This document shows positions 43,293-52,470 of a stretch of 64,000 nucleotides of DNA, piece by piece. The notes beneath the pieces were generated by a model that worked only from the letters and a program-made list of their open reading frames with translations, did not search any database and had not been told where the DNA came from. This stretch comes from Bacillota bacterium (GTDB lineage: Bacteria; Bacillota; Clostridia; Lachnospirales; Lachnospiraceae). Position 1 is the stretch's first letter. Every line of letters begins with the position of its first letter. Position numbers and translations under genes: made by a program. The stretch covers positions 232,207 to 296,206 of the forward strand of contig JAEWYQ010000051.1 in NCBI GenBank assembly GCA_023395555.1. Reading direction: 5' to 3'.

Positions 43293-44240
43293 TCACCTAT
43301 GCGTTCTTGGATCTGATGCATCCGCCAGGGACTGACCCACAATATACATGGATACGGTCACTAAAGCCAGCACGACGACAGGAATCCAGAAGAGATACGG
43401 ATAATTTGTAATATTGGATGTATACTTTGAGATGACTCTGCCTAAGGAAGGAATATTCGCGCTCAACCCAACTCCTAAGTAAGAGAGAAAAACTTCATAG
43501 GAAATGAAACTGGGCATGGTACGTGAAACGTCCGTCACAATTACGGAGATCAGGTAGGGAAGAATGTTCCTTGTGATCAGCCTTGCCGGTCTTGTTCCTA
43601 ACGCTTTGGAAGCCAGATTGTACTCACTGTCACGCCGAATCATAACCTGTACACGGATAAAATACGCAGTAGATATCCAACTGGTTGCGCACATAGCAAA
43701 GAGCAGATTCCAAAACCCGCTGCCGAACGCATAGGATAAAACGATTACAATCAACAGCACCGGAACATTGGACACAATATTATAGATCTCAATCATAACC
43801 TTATCCACTGCTTTTGAACTTCCCCATATAGCCCCGACGATCACTCCAATAATCGTCGTGATCAGCGTAGCCAGCATACCTACTGCGATAGATGTCCGGG
43901 CGCCTGCCCAAACAACATCAAACAGCGATTGCCCGTTGGCATCGGTACCGAACCAATGTGTAAGCGACGGCCAATTGTAGCGCGCTCCGAAATCGTTGAT
44001 ATTTTCCGTATTCATGAAATCATAACCGCTGAATAACGGCTGAATAAAGGAAAAACCCATAATGGTCAGCAATAGTATCAGCATCCCAATCGCAATCTTA
44101 CTGCTAAAAAATTGTCGGGCGACGGATCTCCAATAGGAATAACGGGGAGCATCAATCTTTTCAGATGCGCTGGTATCCAGCTGGACAAACATAAATTTAT
44201 CCGAAGTATCCTTATTAGCGGTCTTATATACTTGTTCCAT
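43293..44240 (-). CDS. oppC: Oligopeptide ABC transporter permease OppC-like
   Basis: A 315-residue membrane protein with an N-terminal cytoplasmic tail (about 1-48) and six segments. The periplasmic-side motif NWPSLTHWFGTDANGQSLFD and the EAA loop SKALGTRPARLITRNILPYL are typical of OppC. AAGGGAG precedes the ATG, one base beyond the end of the OppB-like gene. It stands in the usual B-C-D-F order. Confidence 0.93.
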   Translation of the reverse strand: MEQVYKTANKDTSDKFMFVQLDTSASEKIDAPRYSYWRSVARQFFSSKIAIGMLILLLTIMGFSFIQPLFSGYDFMNTENINDFGARYNWPSLTHWFGTDANGQSLFDVVWAGARTSIAVGMLATLITTIIGVIVGAIWGSSKAVDKVMIEIYNIVSNVPVLLIVIVLSYAFGSGFWNLLFAMCATSWISTAYFIRVQVMIRRDSEYNLASKALGTRPARLITRNILPYLISVIVTDVSRTMPSFISYEVFLSYLGVGLSANIPSLGRVISKYTSNITNYPYLFWIPVVVLALVTVSMYIVGQSLADASDPRTHR

Positions 44241-44241
44241 C

Positions 44242-45750
44242 TTAATGTGCTCCCTTCTTCACCGATAAATTGATTCTCGGATCGATTATTGTCATTAATA
44301 TATCCCCCAGCAGAACTGAAAGAATCGATAGCGATGTAAAAATAAAGACAAGACCTATTACCATTGAATTATTATATGCCTTGATGGCATCCGGCAGCAT
44401 CTTTCCCATCCCCGGAACAGCAAATACCGTCTCGGTGATAGTTGCCCCGGTGATTGACAGGATAACCGCTCCCGGAATTTGATTGACTATAGGAATCATG
44501 GCATTCTTAAGGATATGCTTCTGTGAGATCTCACGCTCGGATAATCCTTTCGCACGGGCAAAATGAACATAATCCGATGATGCCTGATCGATCATGTATC
44601 GGCGCACCCATATCACCAAGCCCGAAACAGAAAGTAACCCCAGAATGATCGTCGGCACAATATAGGAACGGATATCTTGTCCGCCCAGCACCGGAAAATC
44701 CGCCGGCAAGCGAAATACATTATTTCCTATAAAACGGAAGAGATAGACAAAGGCAAGGCTTGGAACGGAGATCAATACTGTCACAATACCAATACCGATG
44801 CGGTCTCCCCAACGCCCTTTGTGCCGTGCCATAAATACGGCAGCCGAAAGTCCGACTATATAGGTGATCAGCAGAGCAACGACCCCCATGGACATCGAAA
44901 TCTGAGCCATTGACGGATCCTGATAGTTATTGCTGGTCAGCGTATAGTTATCATTGAACCGCTCTCTCTGCAAACGGTCGATTTTAGATGCTTCTTGGTA
45001 TTGCCTGGAATAAATATTTATCGATGAAACCTCCGTCTTTCCTGTTTCGAAGGTGATCTCTCTCGAATCAGCCTTTCCCTGCCCGCTGAATATAACATCC
45101 ATCACTCCCCTGCTCTGGAAGGTCGGATAGGAAATCCCCAGATTCAACTTGATTATATTTTGATGAATGAAGGGAAAGGACGAATTAAAATACAGCAGAT
45201 ATTTATGCTGCGTGCCGGAGCCAGTCAAGGTAAACCCGGCTTCCGGAGTGTTCTCAAAGCGGATATACCGTGGCAGGTCCGGATTGTCCGGATCATGAAC
45301 TTTCCATGGATGATCTATCTCAAAAATATTTGCGTAAAAACGTAATACACGTTGAATCACAGGAATCTCCCGTGTAGCATAGTAGGTCTTGGCCATAGGC
45401 AGTTGATGGAGCTCCCATCCATCCTTCCGGTTTTCTTCCTCCCATTGTTGAATGGCCGCTTCATTTTTATTTTCTAAAATAGCATCAAATTCCGCACCTT
45501 CTGTCTTCCCTGTGATCTGCCGTGCTATGTCGTCAAGCTGTATATAATCAATATAACCCATCTTGCGAAAAACTGAGTTTTCGTAATTCGTCCGCTTATC
45601 CGGATCCCCCTTCAATCGACTGTAAGCCGTGTCCCCGATAAAAATACTGTTCCGCGGAACCAGAGCGAAGATCATCGCATAGGCAACGGTTGTTACCAGA
45701 ATAATACTGATAAGGGAGCGTAAAATTCTAAAAAATATATATTTCTTCAC
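44242..45750 (-). CDS. oppB: Oligopeptide ABC transporter permease OppB-like, with long extracellular insert
   Basis: A 502-residue permease, much longer than typical OppB (about 305-330). The first membrane segment (ILRSLISIILVTTVAYAMIF) is followed by an extracellular region of roughly 240 residues that contains repeated hydrophilic stretches (ALVPRNSIFIGDTAYSRLKG to NYQDPSMAQISM), then the usual five segments with the EAA loop FARAKGLSEREISQKHILKN. Such inserts occur in a branch of Firmicutes peptide transporters and may contact the binding protein. The gene starts about 100 bases after the binding-protein gene, beyond a hairpin. Confidence 0.9.
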   Translation of the reverse strand: MKKYIFFRILRSLISIILVTTVAYAMIFALVPRNSIFIGDTAYSRLKGDPDKRTNYENSVFRKMGYIDYIQLDDIARQITGKTEGAEFDAILENKNEAAIQQWEEENRKDGWELHQLPMAKTYYATREIPVIQRVLRFYANIFEIDHPWKVHDPDNPDLPRYIRFENTPEAGFTLTGSGTQHKYLLYFNSSFPFIHQNIIKLNLGISYPTFQSRGVMDVIFSGQGKADSREITFETGKTEVSSINIYSRQYQEASKIDRLQRERFNDNYTLTSNNYQDPSMAQISMSMGVVALLITYIVGLSAAVFMARHKGRWGDRIGIGIVTVLISVPSLAFVYLFRFIGNNVFRLPADFPVLGGQDIRSYIVPTIILGLLSVSGLVIWVRRYMIDQASSDYVHFARAKGLSEREISQKHILKNAMIPIVNQIPGAVILSITGATITETVFAVPGMGKMLPDAIKAYNNSMVIGLVFIFTSLSILSVLLGDILMTIIDPRINLSVKKGAH

Positions 45751-45771
45751 ATTTTCCCTCCTGCCATAATA

Positions 45772-45805
45772 GAAAAGGGGTTAGTAACTTATCTAACCCC
45801 TTTTC
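45772..45805 (-). terminator. Intra-operon hairpin between binding protein and permease genes
   Basis: Arms GAAAAGGGGTTAG and CTAACCCCTTTTC (45772-45784, 45793-45805) followed on the minus strand by TATTATGG. It probably gives partial termination, so that the binding protein is made in excess over the membrane parts. Confidence 0.7.
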
Positions 45806-45854
45806 ATTTATTTACTTTTATGGGGTGTTACCTTCTACAAACTCGTCAAATCGG

Positions 45855-47900
45855 TTATTTTGCTGCTGCCGAACGAGCTTCATCCCATGCATTTTTAGCC
45901 GCTTCAAATTGCTCCTGCGTAACCGCTTCTGCCTGTAGCTTAATATATTTATACTTGTAAATCGAAATACCGGACCATCCATAAGGTGCCGTAAAAGGAA
46001 CGATCTTTGTTACACGAGGGCGTCCGCCGCCATTGTAGACGGGAATCTGAAGAACATTATTCAGCAGCCATGCCTCTGCGTCCGCATAAGCCGCATACCG
46101 TTCGTTCAATTGAGCTTCCCCGGTAATGGCGGAGGCATTATTCAACAGTGCGTCATATTCGGTCAGCTTCAAGGCCGTCTTTGCACCGGTAGTGATGTCT
46201 TCCCCCTCTACCAGATCCGTACCGTCCAGACCAAGAGTATTAAGCATGTCGCCTGTACGGGAGTTGTAGATATTCAAGTAAGTAGCCGGGTCGTCATAGT
46301 CGGGACCCCAGCCGGAAGCAGTTGAGATATCATAGTCGCTGGCAGCGCCCGTCGTCGCATAATAAGTTACGGCATAGAAAGAATCCTTAGGCAGCATCTG
46401 AATGTCAATTACAACATTATCAGTGCCCAGCACACTTTCAACGGATTGCTTCAATGACTTCGCTTGATTAACGAGTATTTCATTGGTCTCTAACTCCGGC
46501 AGATCAAGATGGATCGGGAACTTCACACCCTCTGCTTCCAGTGCTGCCCTCGCCTTGCTCATGTATTCCTTCGCTTTATCCGCATTATAAAGCGCATCCT
46601 GACCATCGCTCAGGTCGATGCCGCCAAAGGCATCACTATCCAATGCGGATAATTTGGCAGCTACCGTCTTACCATAATCTTCGCCGTTAATCTGTAAGAA
46701 TTGCGGCGGGATCAAGGCATTACGCAGACGAGCAGCCGCCGCTTCATTACCGACACCTTGCGCACTGTAGGCCGTACGGTCAAAGGCAAACATAAATGCC
46801 AGACGGAAATCTCGGTTCATAATAGCCGCAGCCGTTGAAGCCTTCTCGTCGTCGGTGGTTTTACTGGTATAGTCATATGATACACGGTTAAAGTTGAAGG
46901 TCATATTAAAGGTCGTTCCATCCATCCGGCCGAAAACAACGCCATTCGGGTAGGCTTCGGTAACCTTTGCAAATCCCGCAGAATTCGGGAAAACCGTCGC
47001 CTGGCTCAATATCCCATCCTGGAATTGTGTAAAATAACTGTCAGGATCGCTGCCGTCCGTATAGATTAATTTCACACCATCAATAAAGACGTTGTCTGCA
47101 TCCCAGTAGCTTTCATTCTTCGCATACTCGATTACGGATTTCGCCGTATTATTGGTCAGAATAAACGGACCGTTGTAAAGGATGGAGCTCGGATCAGTGG
47201 AACCGAAGTTTTCACCCTGTGATGCCAAAAATTCAGCGTTGATCGGGAACAATATACCGTACGTTGTCTTCGAGTTCCAGTATGGCTCCGGTTGATTTAA
47301 CGTATATTCCAGAGTGTAAGTATCAACCGCTTTAACACCAACCGTGCTAAAGTCCGTTGTCTTCCCATCAATGTAATCCTGCAGGCCCACAACACTGTCG
47401 GCAACAATATACATCGTCTCGGAGTCAACATCAGCCGCGTGCTGCAAAGCTGTTACCCAGTCCTGCGCCGTAACTTCGGCATATTCCGTTCCTTCGTTAG
47501 TTACCCATTTCACACCCTGACGGATTCGATAGGTGTAGGTCAGACCATCATCGCTGACCTCCCAGCTTTCCGCAAGACCTGGAACAAGATTGCCCAATGA
47601 ATCACTTTCCAGCAAGCTGTCCACAAAGTTCGCAACTTGCTCGCCATTCGTCGTCCTCATTGTGAACGTATAATCCAAATTATCAATATCCGTAGCATAC
47701 AGCAGAGTGAGAATTCCGCCCGCACCCGGGTCTTCCTCAGAACCCGGTTCAACCTCCGGTGTAGCTGTGTTCTCGGGTGTCGATGCACCCTTTGTAGGGG
47801 TTCCTGTGCCACCGTCATTGGGATTATCTTTGCCCTTACATCCCGCTAACGCAAATACCATGGCCAGTATAAGTAATAATGCTAGTGCTCTCTTCTTCAT
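45855..47900 (-). CDS. oppA: Oligopeptide-binding lipoprotein OppA-like
   Basis: A 681-residue family 5 binding protein with lipobox LAGC (Cys21), a Thr/Pro/Glu linker to about residue 60, and the family landmarks NLVPGLAESWEVSDDGLTYT, YRIRQGVKWV and AGTW-like turns later. It is longer than OppA of B. subtilis (about 545). It captures peptides for the permease encoded downstream. GGGAGG precedes the ATG. It is the first gene of the operon, behind a long leader and a consensus promoter. Confidence 0.92.
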   Translation of the reverse strand: MKKRALALLLILAMVFALAGCKGKDNPNDGGTGTPTKGASTPENTATPEVEPGSEEDPGAGGILTLLYATDIDNLDYTFTMRTTNGEQVANFVDSLLESDSLGNLVPGLAESWEVSDDGLTYTYRIRQGVKWVTNEGTEYAEVTAQDWVTALQHAADVDSETMYIVADSVVGLQDYIDGKTTDFSTVGVKAVDTYTLEYTLNQPEPYWNSKTTYGILFPINAEFLASQGENFGSTDPSSILYNGPFILTNNTAKSVIEYAKNESYWDADNVFIDGVKLIYTDGSDPDSYFTQFQDGILSQATVFPNSAGFAKVTEAYPNGVVFGRMDGTTFNMTFNFNRVSYDYTSKTTDDEKASTAAAIMNRDFRLAFMFAFDRTAYSAQGVGNEAAAARLRNALIPPQFLQINGEDYGKTVAAKLSALDSDAFGGIDLSDGQDALYNADKAKEYMSKARAALEAEGVKFPIHLDLPELETNEILVNQAKSLKQSVESVLGTDNVVIDIQMLPKDSFYAVTYYATTGAASDYDISTASGWGPDYDDPATYLNIYNSRTGDMLNTLGLDGTDLVEGEDITTGAKTALKLTEYDALLNNASAITGEAQLNERYAAYADAEAWLLNNVLQIPVYNGGGRPRVTKIVPFTAPYGWSGISIYKYKYIKLQAEAVTQEQFEAAKNAWDEARSAAAK

Positions 47901-48169
47901 AATTTCCTCCCTTTTAATTAATTTGGTATATAATAATCAAGAGTATAATTAAAAAAACCCTTGATTCAGTGAATGGAGCACGCCTCATCAATAAGTTTCT
48001 TCGCCGTAGTACTCTCAAATTATATCAAAATCAATTGAATATTCTCATAACCAAATACTATTCTTATTGAAGGTTACTTCCAATCACTTTGTAGCATTCA
48101 CACTTTAAATAGTTAAATCACACCTCGCACATAAATAAGGGCTAAGTTTGCATAACTAAATCAAAGCTT
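47901..48169 (-). other. Long 5' leader of the opp operon
   Basis: About 270 bases from the predicted start site (near 48169) to the oppA ATG. It contains an AATCAAG/CTTGATT hairpin with a poly-T loop (about 47936-47968) close to the ribosome site and an internal TATAAT (about 48019-48024). No known riboswitch motif was recognised. Confidence 0.4.
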
Positions 48170-48175
48170 ATGGAC

Positions 48176-48205
48176 ATTATAATATCAATTTAATATAATT
48201 GTCAA
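48176..48205 (-). promoter_or_regulatory. Consensus promoter of the opp operon
   Basis: TTGACA (48205-48200) and TATAAT (48181-48176) on the minus strand with an 18-base AT-rich spacer. Confidence 0.8.
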
Positions 48206-48278
48206 GCGCATATCTTCATCCTGTTTATGAAATTATTTACTATCAATTTTTTAAAGATCACCCCCTCCATCTAATAAC

Positions 48279-48305
48279 ACCTTTTTCACAGCAGCTCATA
48301 TAATG
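48279..48305 (+). promoter_or_regulatory. Candidate sporulation (SigK-type) promoter of dpaA
   Basis: AC (48279-48280), a 16-base spacer and CATATAATG (48297-48305) resemble the SigK pattern AC-N17-CATANNNTA, about 35 bases before the dpaA start. dpaAB genes (spoVF) are made in the mother cell under SigK in B. subtilis. The match is good but not exact. Confidence 0.45.
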
Positions 48306-48339
48306 TGATTGAGGTTTTATAAAGGAATCGGAGGCTGCT

Positions 48340-49266
48340 ATGTCCTACAGATATCAGATAGGGATATTCGGCGGCGATACCCGCCAGGCATATATGGCCG
48401 CTTCATTTTCAGCAAAAGGCTGCTCCACAGCCGTCTGCCGGACACCAATGGAATCTGCGCCAAAAGACCTTGCTTTCCTGCCCTCCCTGCAGGAATTATT
48501 CCAAAGCTGCCAGGTTCTAATCGGCCCTATTCCCTTCACCAGAGACCAGGTTACAATCTATACCGCTTCTGCAGCCGGAACCACCGCCGCCCCTTCTCCT
48601 TCTTTGCCTGAGGATATGACCGTGGAGCATGCCGCCGGACTGCTGACGGAGGGCCATCTGCTGTTTGGCGGTGTTCTTCCTCCCTCCATTATAAAGGCCT
48701 GCGAAACAAAGGGCATCTTTTTCCACGATCTGATGAAGGATGAGAGAATTGCCATACTCAATGCCATAGCAACGGCGGAAGGTACTATTATGGAAGCAAT
48801 TGCAGGCAGTGACCGCAATCTGCACGGCAGCAAATGCCTGGTTCTCGGCTATGGACGGTGTGCCAGAGTACTGGCAGCCAAACTCAAGGCTTTGGATGCC
48901 CATGTCCTGGCGGCAGCCCGGAGCACAGAGGCTGTTGCATATGCCGAGGCTGCCGGATTATCAGCGCTGTTCCTTCCATATATAAAATGTGTCCTGCCCT
49001 CCTGCGATTTTATCTTTAATACCATACCCGCCCCGATTCTCACTCCCGACTGTCTGGATTATGTGGATAAACACACCTGTATTATCGACATTGCCTCCGC
49101 TCCCGGAGGTGTGGACTTTACCTATGCTGCAAAGCTTGGCCTGAACGCCAGACTATGTCTGGGGCTGCCCGGCAAAGTAGCTCCCAGGACTTCATCCGAT
49201 ATCCTGGTATCAGCCATTGATTCTGTTATCAAACAACGGGTGGAGGAAACCCAAAGCCACTCTTGA
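48340..49266 (+). CDS. dpaA: Dipicolinate synthase subunit A
   Basis: A 308-residue subunit of the enzyme that makes dipicolinic acid from a lysine-pathway intermediate in the mother cell for loading into the spore. The N-terminal half (YQIGIFGGDTRQAYMA) is the dipicolinate synthase domain, and the second half has a nucleotide-binding fold with VLGYGRCARVLAAKL (about 167-182) and CIIDIASAPGGVDF. Length is normal (about 300). GGAGG precedes the ATG. It is followed by dpaB after 56 bases. Its presence marks an endospore former. Confidence 0.94.
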   Translation: MSYRYQIGIFGGDTRQAYMAASFSAKGCSTAVCRTPMESAPKDLAFLPSLQELFQSCQVLIGPIPFTRDQVTIYTASAAGTTAAPSPSLPEDMTVEHAAGLLTEGHLLFGGVLPPSIIKACETKGIFFHDLMKDERIAILNAIATAEGTIMEAIAGSDRNLHGSKCLVLGYGRCARVLAAKLKALDAHVLAAARSTEAVAYAEAAGLSALFLPYIKCVLPSCDFIFNTIPAPILTPDCLDYVDKHTCIIDIASAPGGVDFTYAAKLGLNARLCLGLPGKVAPRTSSDILVSAIDSVIKQRVEETQSHS

Positions 49267-49322
49267 TGTCTAAACAATGAGACTCTTCTTGTAGGCCGCC
49301 CAGCGGCAGAGGGAGGTATAAA

Positions 49323-49910
49323 ATGAATCTTCTAGGAAAAAATATAGGAGTAGCTCTGACCGGCTCCTATTGCACTTACGACGAAGTATTTCCTCAAATG
49401 GAACGCATGATACAGGGGCAGGCCAATGTCACCGCCATCTTCTCGGAACATTCCCAGGTGACGGACACACGCTTCGGCGCTGCCGGGAGCTTCCTTTTGA
49501 AGGCACAGGCCATGACGGGCCGGGATCCGATCATCTCCATCGTAGAGGCGGAAAAGGTCGGTCCAAAAAATTTGTTTGATATCTTAATCATAGCCCCCTG
49601 TACCGGCAATACCCTGGCGAAGCTTGCCAACGGTATAACCGATACCACGGTCCTGATGGCTGCAAAAAGCCAGCTTCGCAATCAGAAGCCGGTGGTTATC
49701 GCCATGGCTACCAATGACGCACTGGGCAACAACCTGAGGAATATCGGACATCTGCTCGGTACCAAGAACATATATTTTGTCCCTTTTGGACAGGATAATT
49801 ACAGGAATAAACCCAATTCCATGGTTGCACATTTCGATCTGATGCTGCCTGCTATGGAAGAAGCCCTGGAAGGCAGGCAGCTCCAGCCGGTAGTGCTTGC
49901 ACCAGGCTGA
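49323..49910 (+). CDS. dpaB: Dipicolinate synthase subunit B
   Basis: A 195-residue flavoprotein-like subunit. Landmarks: GVALTGSYCTYDEVF near the start, LLKAQAMTGRDPIISIVEAE, IIAPCTGNTLAKLANGITDT and VIAMATNDALGNNLRNIG. Works with DpaA in dipicolinate synthesis. GGGAGG precedes the ATG. The following asparagine synthetase gene is only 56 bases away without a terminator, so the three genes are likely one transcript. Confidence 0.94.
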   Translation: MNLLGKNIGVALTGSYCTYDEVFPQMERMIQGQANVTAIFSEHSQVTDTRFGAAGSFLLKAQAMTGRDPIISIVEAEKVGPKNLFDILIIAPCTGNTLAKLANGITDTTVLMAAKSQLRNQKPVVIAMATNDALGNNLRNIGHLLGTKNIYFVPFGQDNYRNKPNSMVAHFDLMLPAMEEALEGRQLQPVVLAPG

Positions 49911-49966
49911 TAAAGGATCAGGAATCCCAGAGTTTACAGACCTCAAAGAAAGGCGTGCTTATTGAT

Positions 49967-51835
49967 ATGTGTGGAATTGCCGGTTTTTGTAATATAAGAG
50001 AGGATTACACAAGAGATTATAACAAATGGAATCGTATCCTGGCGGACATGAAGAACAGACTGATCCATCGGGGACCGGATGACGAGGATACCCTGCTCCT
50101 GCCCCAGGCCGGACTGGCCCACACCCGCCTGTCTGTCATAGACCTCAACCGGGGCCATCAGCCAATGAGAAAGCAGAAGGCCGGAGCTTCCCCTATGCCA
50201 CCGGCAATGTATACCATCGTTTATAACGGAGAGCTTTATAATACCGCAGAATTAAGAGATTCTCTTATCAGCATGGGTTACTCCTTCCGGACTCATACGG
50301 ATACAGAGGTTATCCTGACCGGCTTCATGGCCCTGGGAAGCGAATTTGTCAAATCTTTAAACGGATGCTTCTCCTTCGCCATATGGGATGAAGGCAGCCG
50401 CACCCTGTACCTGGCAAGGGACCGGTTCGGTATCAAGCCTTTGTTTTATACCATTGCAAACCAGACCATCGTCTTCTCCTCAGAGATTAAGGGATTATTG
50501 GAATATCCGGGGATCAGACCGAGAGTGGATGCGGACGGACTGTGTGAAATCTTCGGCCTGGGTCCCGCCAAGTCCTATGGCAAGGGAGTATTCAAGGATA
50601 TTCATGAAGTTCTGGCCGGGCATCTTCTGATCTTCCGGGAACAGGGAATGACGGAACAGCCTTATTGGAAGCTGATCAGCGCCCCTCATGAGGACACCTA
50701 TGAGGATACGGTAGAAAAGACCTCCTTCCTCTTATACGATGCGGTGAAACGCCAGATGATCTCCGATATTCCCATCTGCACCCTTCTGTCCGGCGGTCTG
50801 GACAGCAGCCTGGTTACCGCCATTTGTGCCAAAGAACTGAAGAAGCAGGGGAAGGAGCTTCGGACCTATTCCTTCGATTTTAAAGAAAACAGCAAATATT
50901 TTCAATCCAATTCCTTTCAGCCCTCCGAGGACCGTCCTTATGTGGACATTATGGTGAAAGCCGCCGGCAGCCGCCATACCTATCTGGAGTGTGACAATCT
51001 TGATCTGGTGGATTATTTATACCCTGCGGTGGATGCCAGAGATCTTCCCAATATGGCGGATGTAGAATCCTCCCTGCTTTATTTCTGCCGGCAGGTAGCC
51101 GCAGAGACAAGGGTCACCCTGACCGGCGAGTGTGCGGATGAAATTTTCGGAGGCTATCCCTGGATCAACCGGCCGGAGCTGATGGAAGTGAATACCTTTC
51201 CCTGGTCGAACAGTATGGAGATCCGCAAGCTCCTGCTGTCCCAGGATTTATTATCGTCACTGGATCTGGACGGCTATGTCCGGGCCGCCTATGAAAAAAC
51301 CCTGTCCCAGGTTCCCCGTCTGGAAGGGGAGAACAAGACCGAGGCCCGCCGGAGGGAGATCGCCTATCTCAATTTAAAATGGTTCATGGTAACTTTATTG
51401 GACCGCATGGACCGGTGCAGTATGAATTCCGGTCTTGAGGCAAGAGTGCCCTTTGCGGATCACCGCATTGTTGAATACGTCTGGAATGTTCCCTGGTCCA
51501 TGAAAGCCCGAAACGGCGTTGTCAAGGGACTGCTCCGGGACGCAGGCCGGGGACTCATCCCCGAAGAAATCCTGCTGCGCCGAAAGAGCCCCTATCCTAA
51601 GACCTACCACCCGGGCTATGAGAAGCTTCTGGGCAGCCGCCTGCTGGAGGTGATCTCCGATCCCAATGCTCCCATCCGCCCTCTCATTGACATTAATAAG
51701 GTAAGAATCTTCCTTGAAGCCCCTTCCGATTACGGAAAGCCCTGGTACGGACAGCTGATGGCAGGCCCCCAGATGGTGGCATACCTGCTGCAGGTCAACT
51801 ACTGGCTGGAGAAATACAAGATCGAACTGGTATAA
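49967..51835 (+). CDS. asnB: Asparagine synthetase (glutamine-hydrolysing), sporulation-linked
   Basis: A 622-residue two-domain enzyme making asparagine from aspartate, ATP and glutamine. The start must be ATG 49967 because the glutaminase nucleophile Cys2 (MCGIAGF) has to follow the removed Met; an in-frame GTG at 49955 would block this. RGPDDEDTLL, YNGELYN and HTDTEVIL complete the class II amidotransferase domain, and LLSGGLDSSLV (about residue 275) is the PP-loop of the synthetase domain. Placed after dpaAB, it may be the sporulation type (AsnO of B. subtilis is such a case). A strong terminator follows. Confidence 0.93.
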   Translation: MCGIAGFCNIREDYTRDYNKWNRILADMKNRLIHRGPDDEDTLLLPQAGLAHTRLSVIDLNRGHQPMRKQKAGASPMPPAMYTIVYNGELYNTAELRDSLISMGYSFRTHTDTEVILTGFMALGSEFVKSLNGCFSFAIWDEGSRTLYLARDRFGIKPLFYTIANQTIVFSSEIKGLLEYPGIRPRVDADGLCEIFGLGPAKSYGKGVFKDIHEVLAGHLLIFREQGMTEQPYWKLISAPHEDTYEDTVEKTSFLLYDAVKRQMISDIPICTLLSGGLDSSLVTAICAKELKKQGKELRTYSFDFKENSKYFQSNSFQPSEDRPYVDIMVKAAGSRHTYLECDNLDLVDYLYPAVDARDLPNMADVESSLLYFCRQVAAETRVTLTGECADEIFGGYPWINRPELMEVNTFPWSNSMEIRKLLLSQDLLSSLDLDGYVRAAYEKTLSQVPRLEGENKTEARRREIAYLNLKWFMVTLLDRMDRCSMNSGLEARVPFADHRIVEYVWNVPWSMKARNGVVKGLLRDAGRGLIPEEILLRRKSPYPKTYHPGYEKLLGSRLLEVISDPNAPIRPLIDINKVRIFLEAPSDYGKPWYGQLMAGPQMVAYLLQVNYWLEKYKIELV

Positions 51836-51881
51836 GGAATAAATAGCGATCAGGCTGCCGCGGCTGAAATTAATAGTCTGC

Positions 51882-51923
51882 AAAAACCGCCGGAAACAGG
51901 AAGCTGTTTCCGGCGGTTTTAAT
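51882..51923 (+). terminator. Terminator of the dpaA-dpaB-asnB transcript
   Basis: Perfect 17-bp arms AAAACCGCCGGAAACAG (51883-51899) and complement (51904-51920) with a GAAG-type tetraloop, ending TTTTAATATTT. Confidence 0.9.
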
Positions 51924-51964
51924 ATTTGACCCATATTACCTATGGACTGCCGCCTTAAGCCGAC

Positions 51965-51999
51965 ACAAAAACTGTCCGAAACCAATATGGATCGGACAG
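51965..51999 (-). terminator. Terminator of the tgt-yajC transcript
   Basis: Arms CTGTCCGA (51972-51979) and TCGGACAG (51992-51999); on the minus strand followed by TTTTTGTGTC. Confidence 0.8.
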
Positions 52000-52041
52000 C
52001 CCTCTATCTGCAATGCCGGTATTTTATTGTTCTTTCACGCC

Positions 52042-52368
52042 TTATTTCTCGGTGTTAGGCTTTTCAAGCTCCACAATTGCACTTTTCTTCATCGGAATTC
52101 TGCAGTTCTTATTATTGCCGAATTCTACAATTACGATATCATCCATCACATCGATTACCACTCCGTAGAAACCGCCGGTAGTCACCACGCTATCTCCGGC
52201 CGCCAAAGTGGAAAGCATTACATTCATCTTCTTCTGCTGCTTTCTCTGAGGACGGATCAGCATGAAGTAAAGCAATCCTCCCAGAAAAATAACCTGAACA
52301 GCTAAGATCACCATAGAGCCTCCGCCTGCTCCGGCTGTATCTTCCGCTAATAACATAAAATGATTCAT
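52042..52368 (-). CDS. yajC: Preprotein translocase subunit YajC
   Basis: A 108-residue protein with one membrane segment (about 18-40) and the YajC signature YFMLIRPQRKQQKKM, then VVTTGGFYGVVIDV. It associates with SecDF in the Sec pathway. It lies 100 bases after tgt, the usual order tgt-yajC; secD/secF, often next, are not here because the operon ends at a terminator. GGAGG precedes the start. Confidence 0.93.
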   Translation of the reverse strand: MNHFMLLAEDTAGAGGGSMVILAVQVIFLGGLLYFMLIRPQRKQQKKMNVMLSTLAAGDSVVTTGGFYGVVIDVMDDIVIVEFGNNKNCRIPMKKSAIVELEKPNTEK

Positions 52369-52470
52369 TTGATAATCCTCCTGATAATTTTAATTATTTT
52401 CTTTGATTTATTATTAATTATTATTTGTTACTCTGTACCTTTCTTGTCTGTCCTTCTTTTCTCTGCCGCC

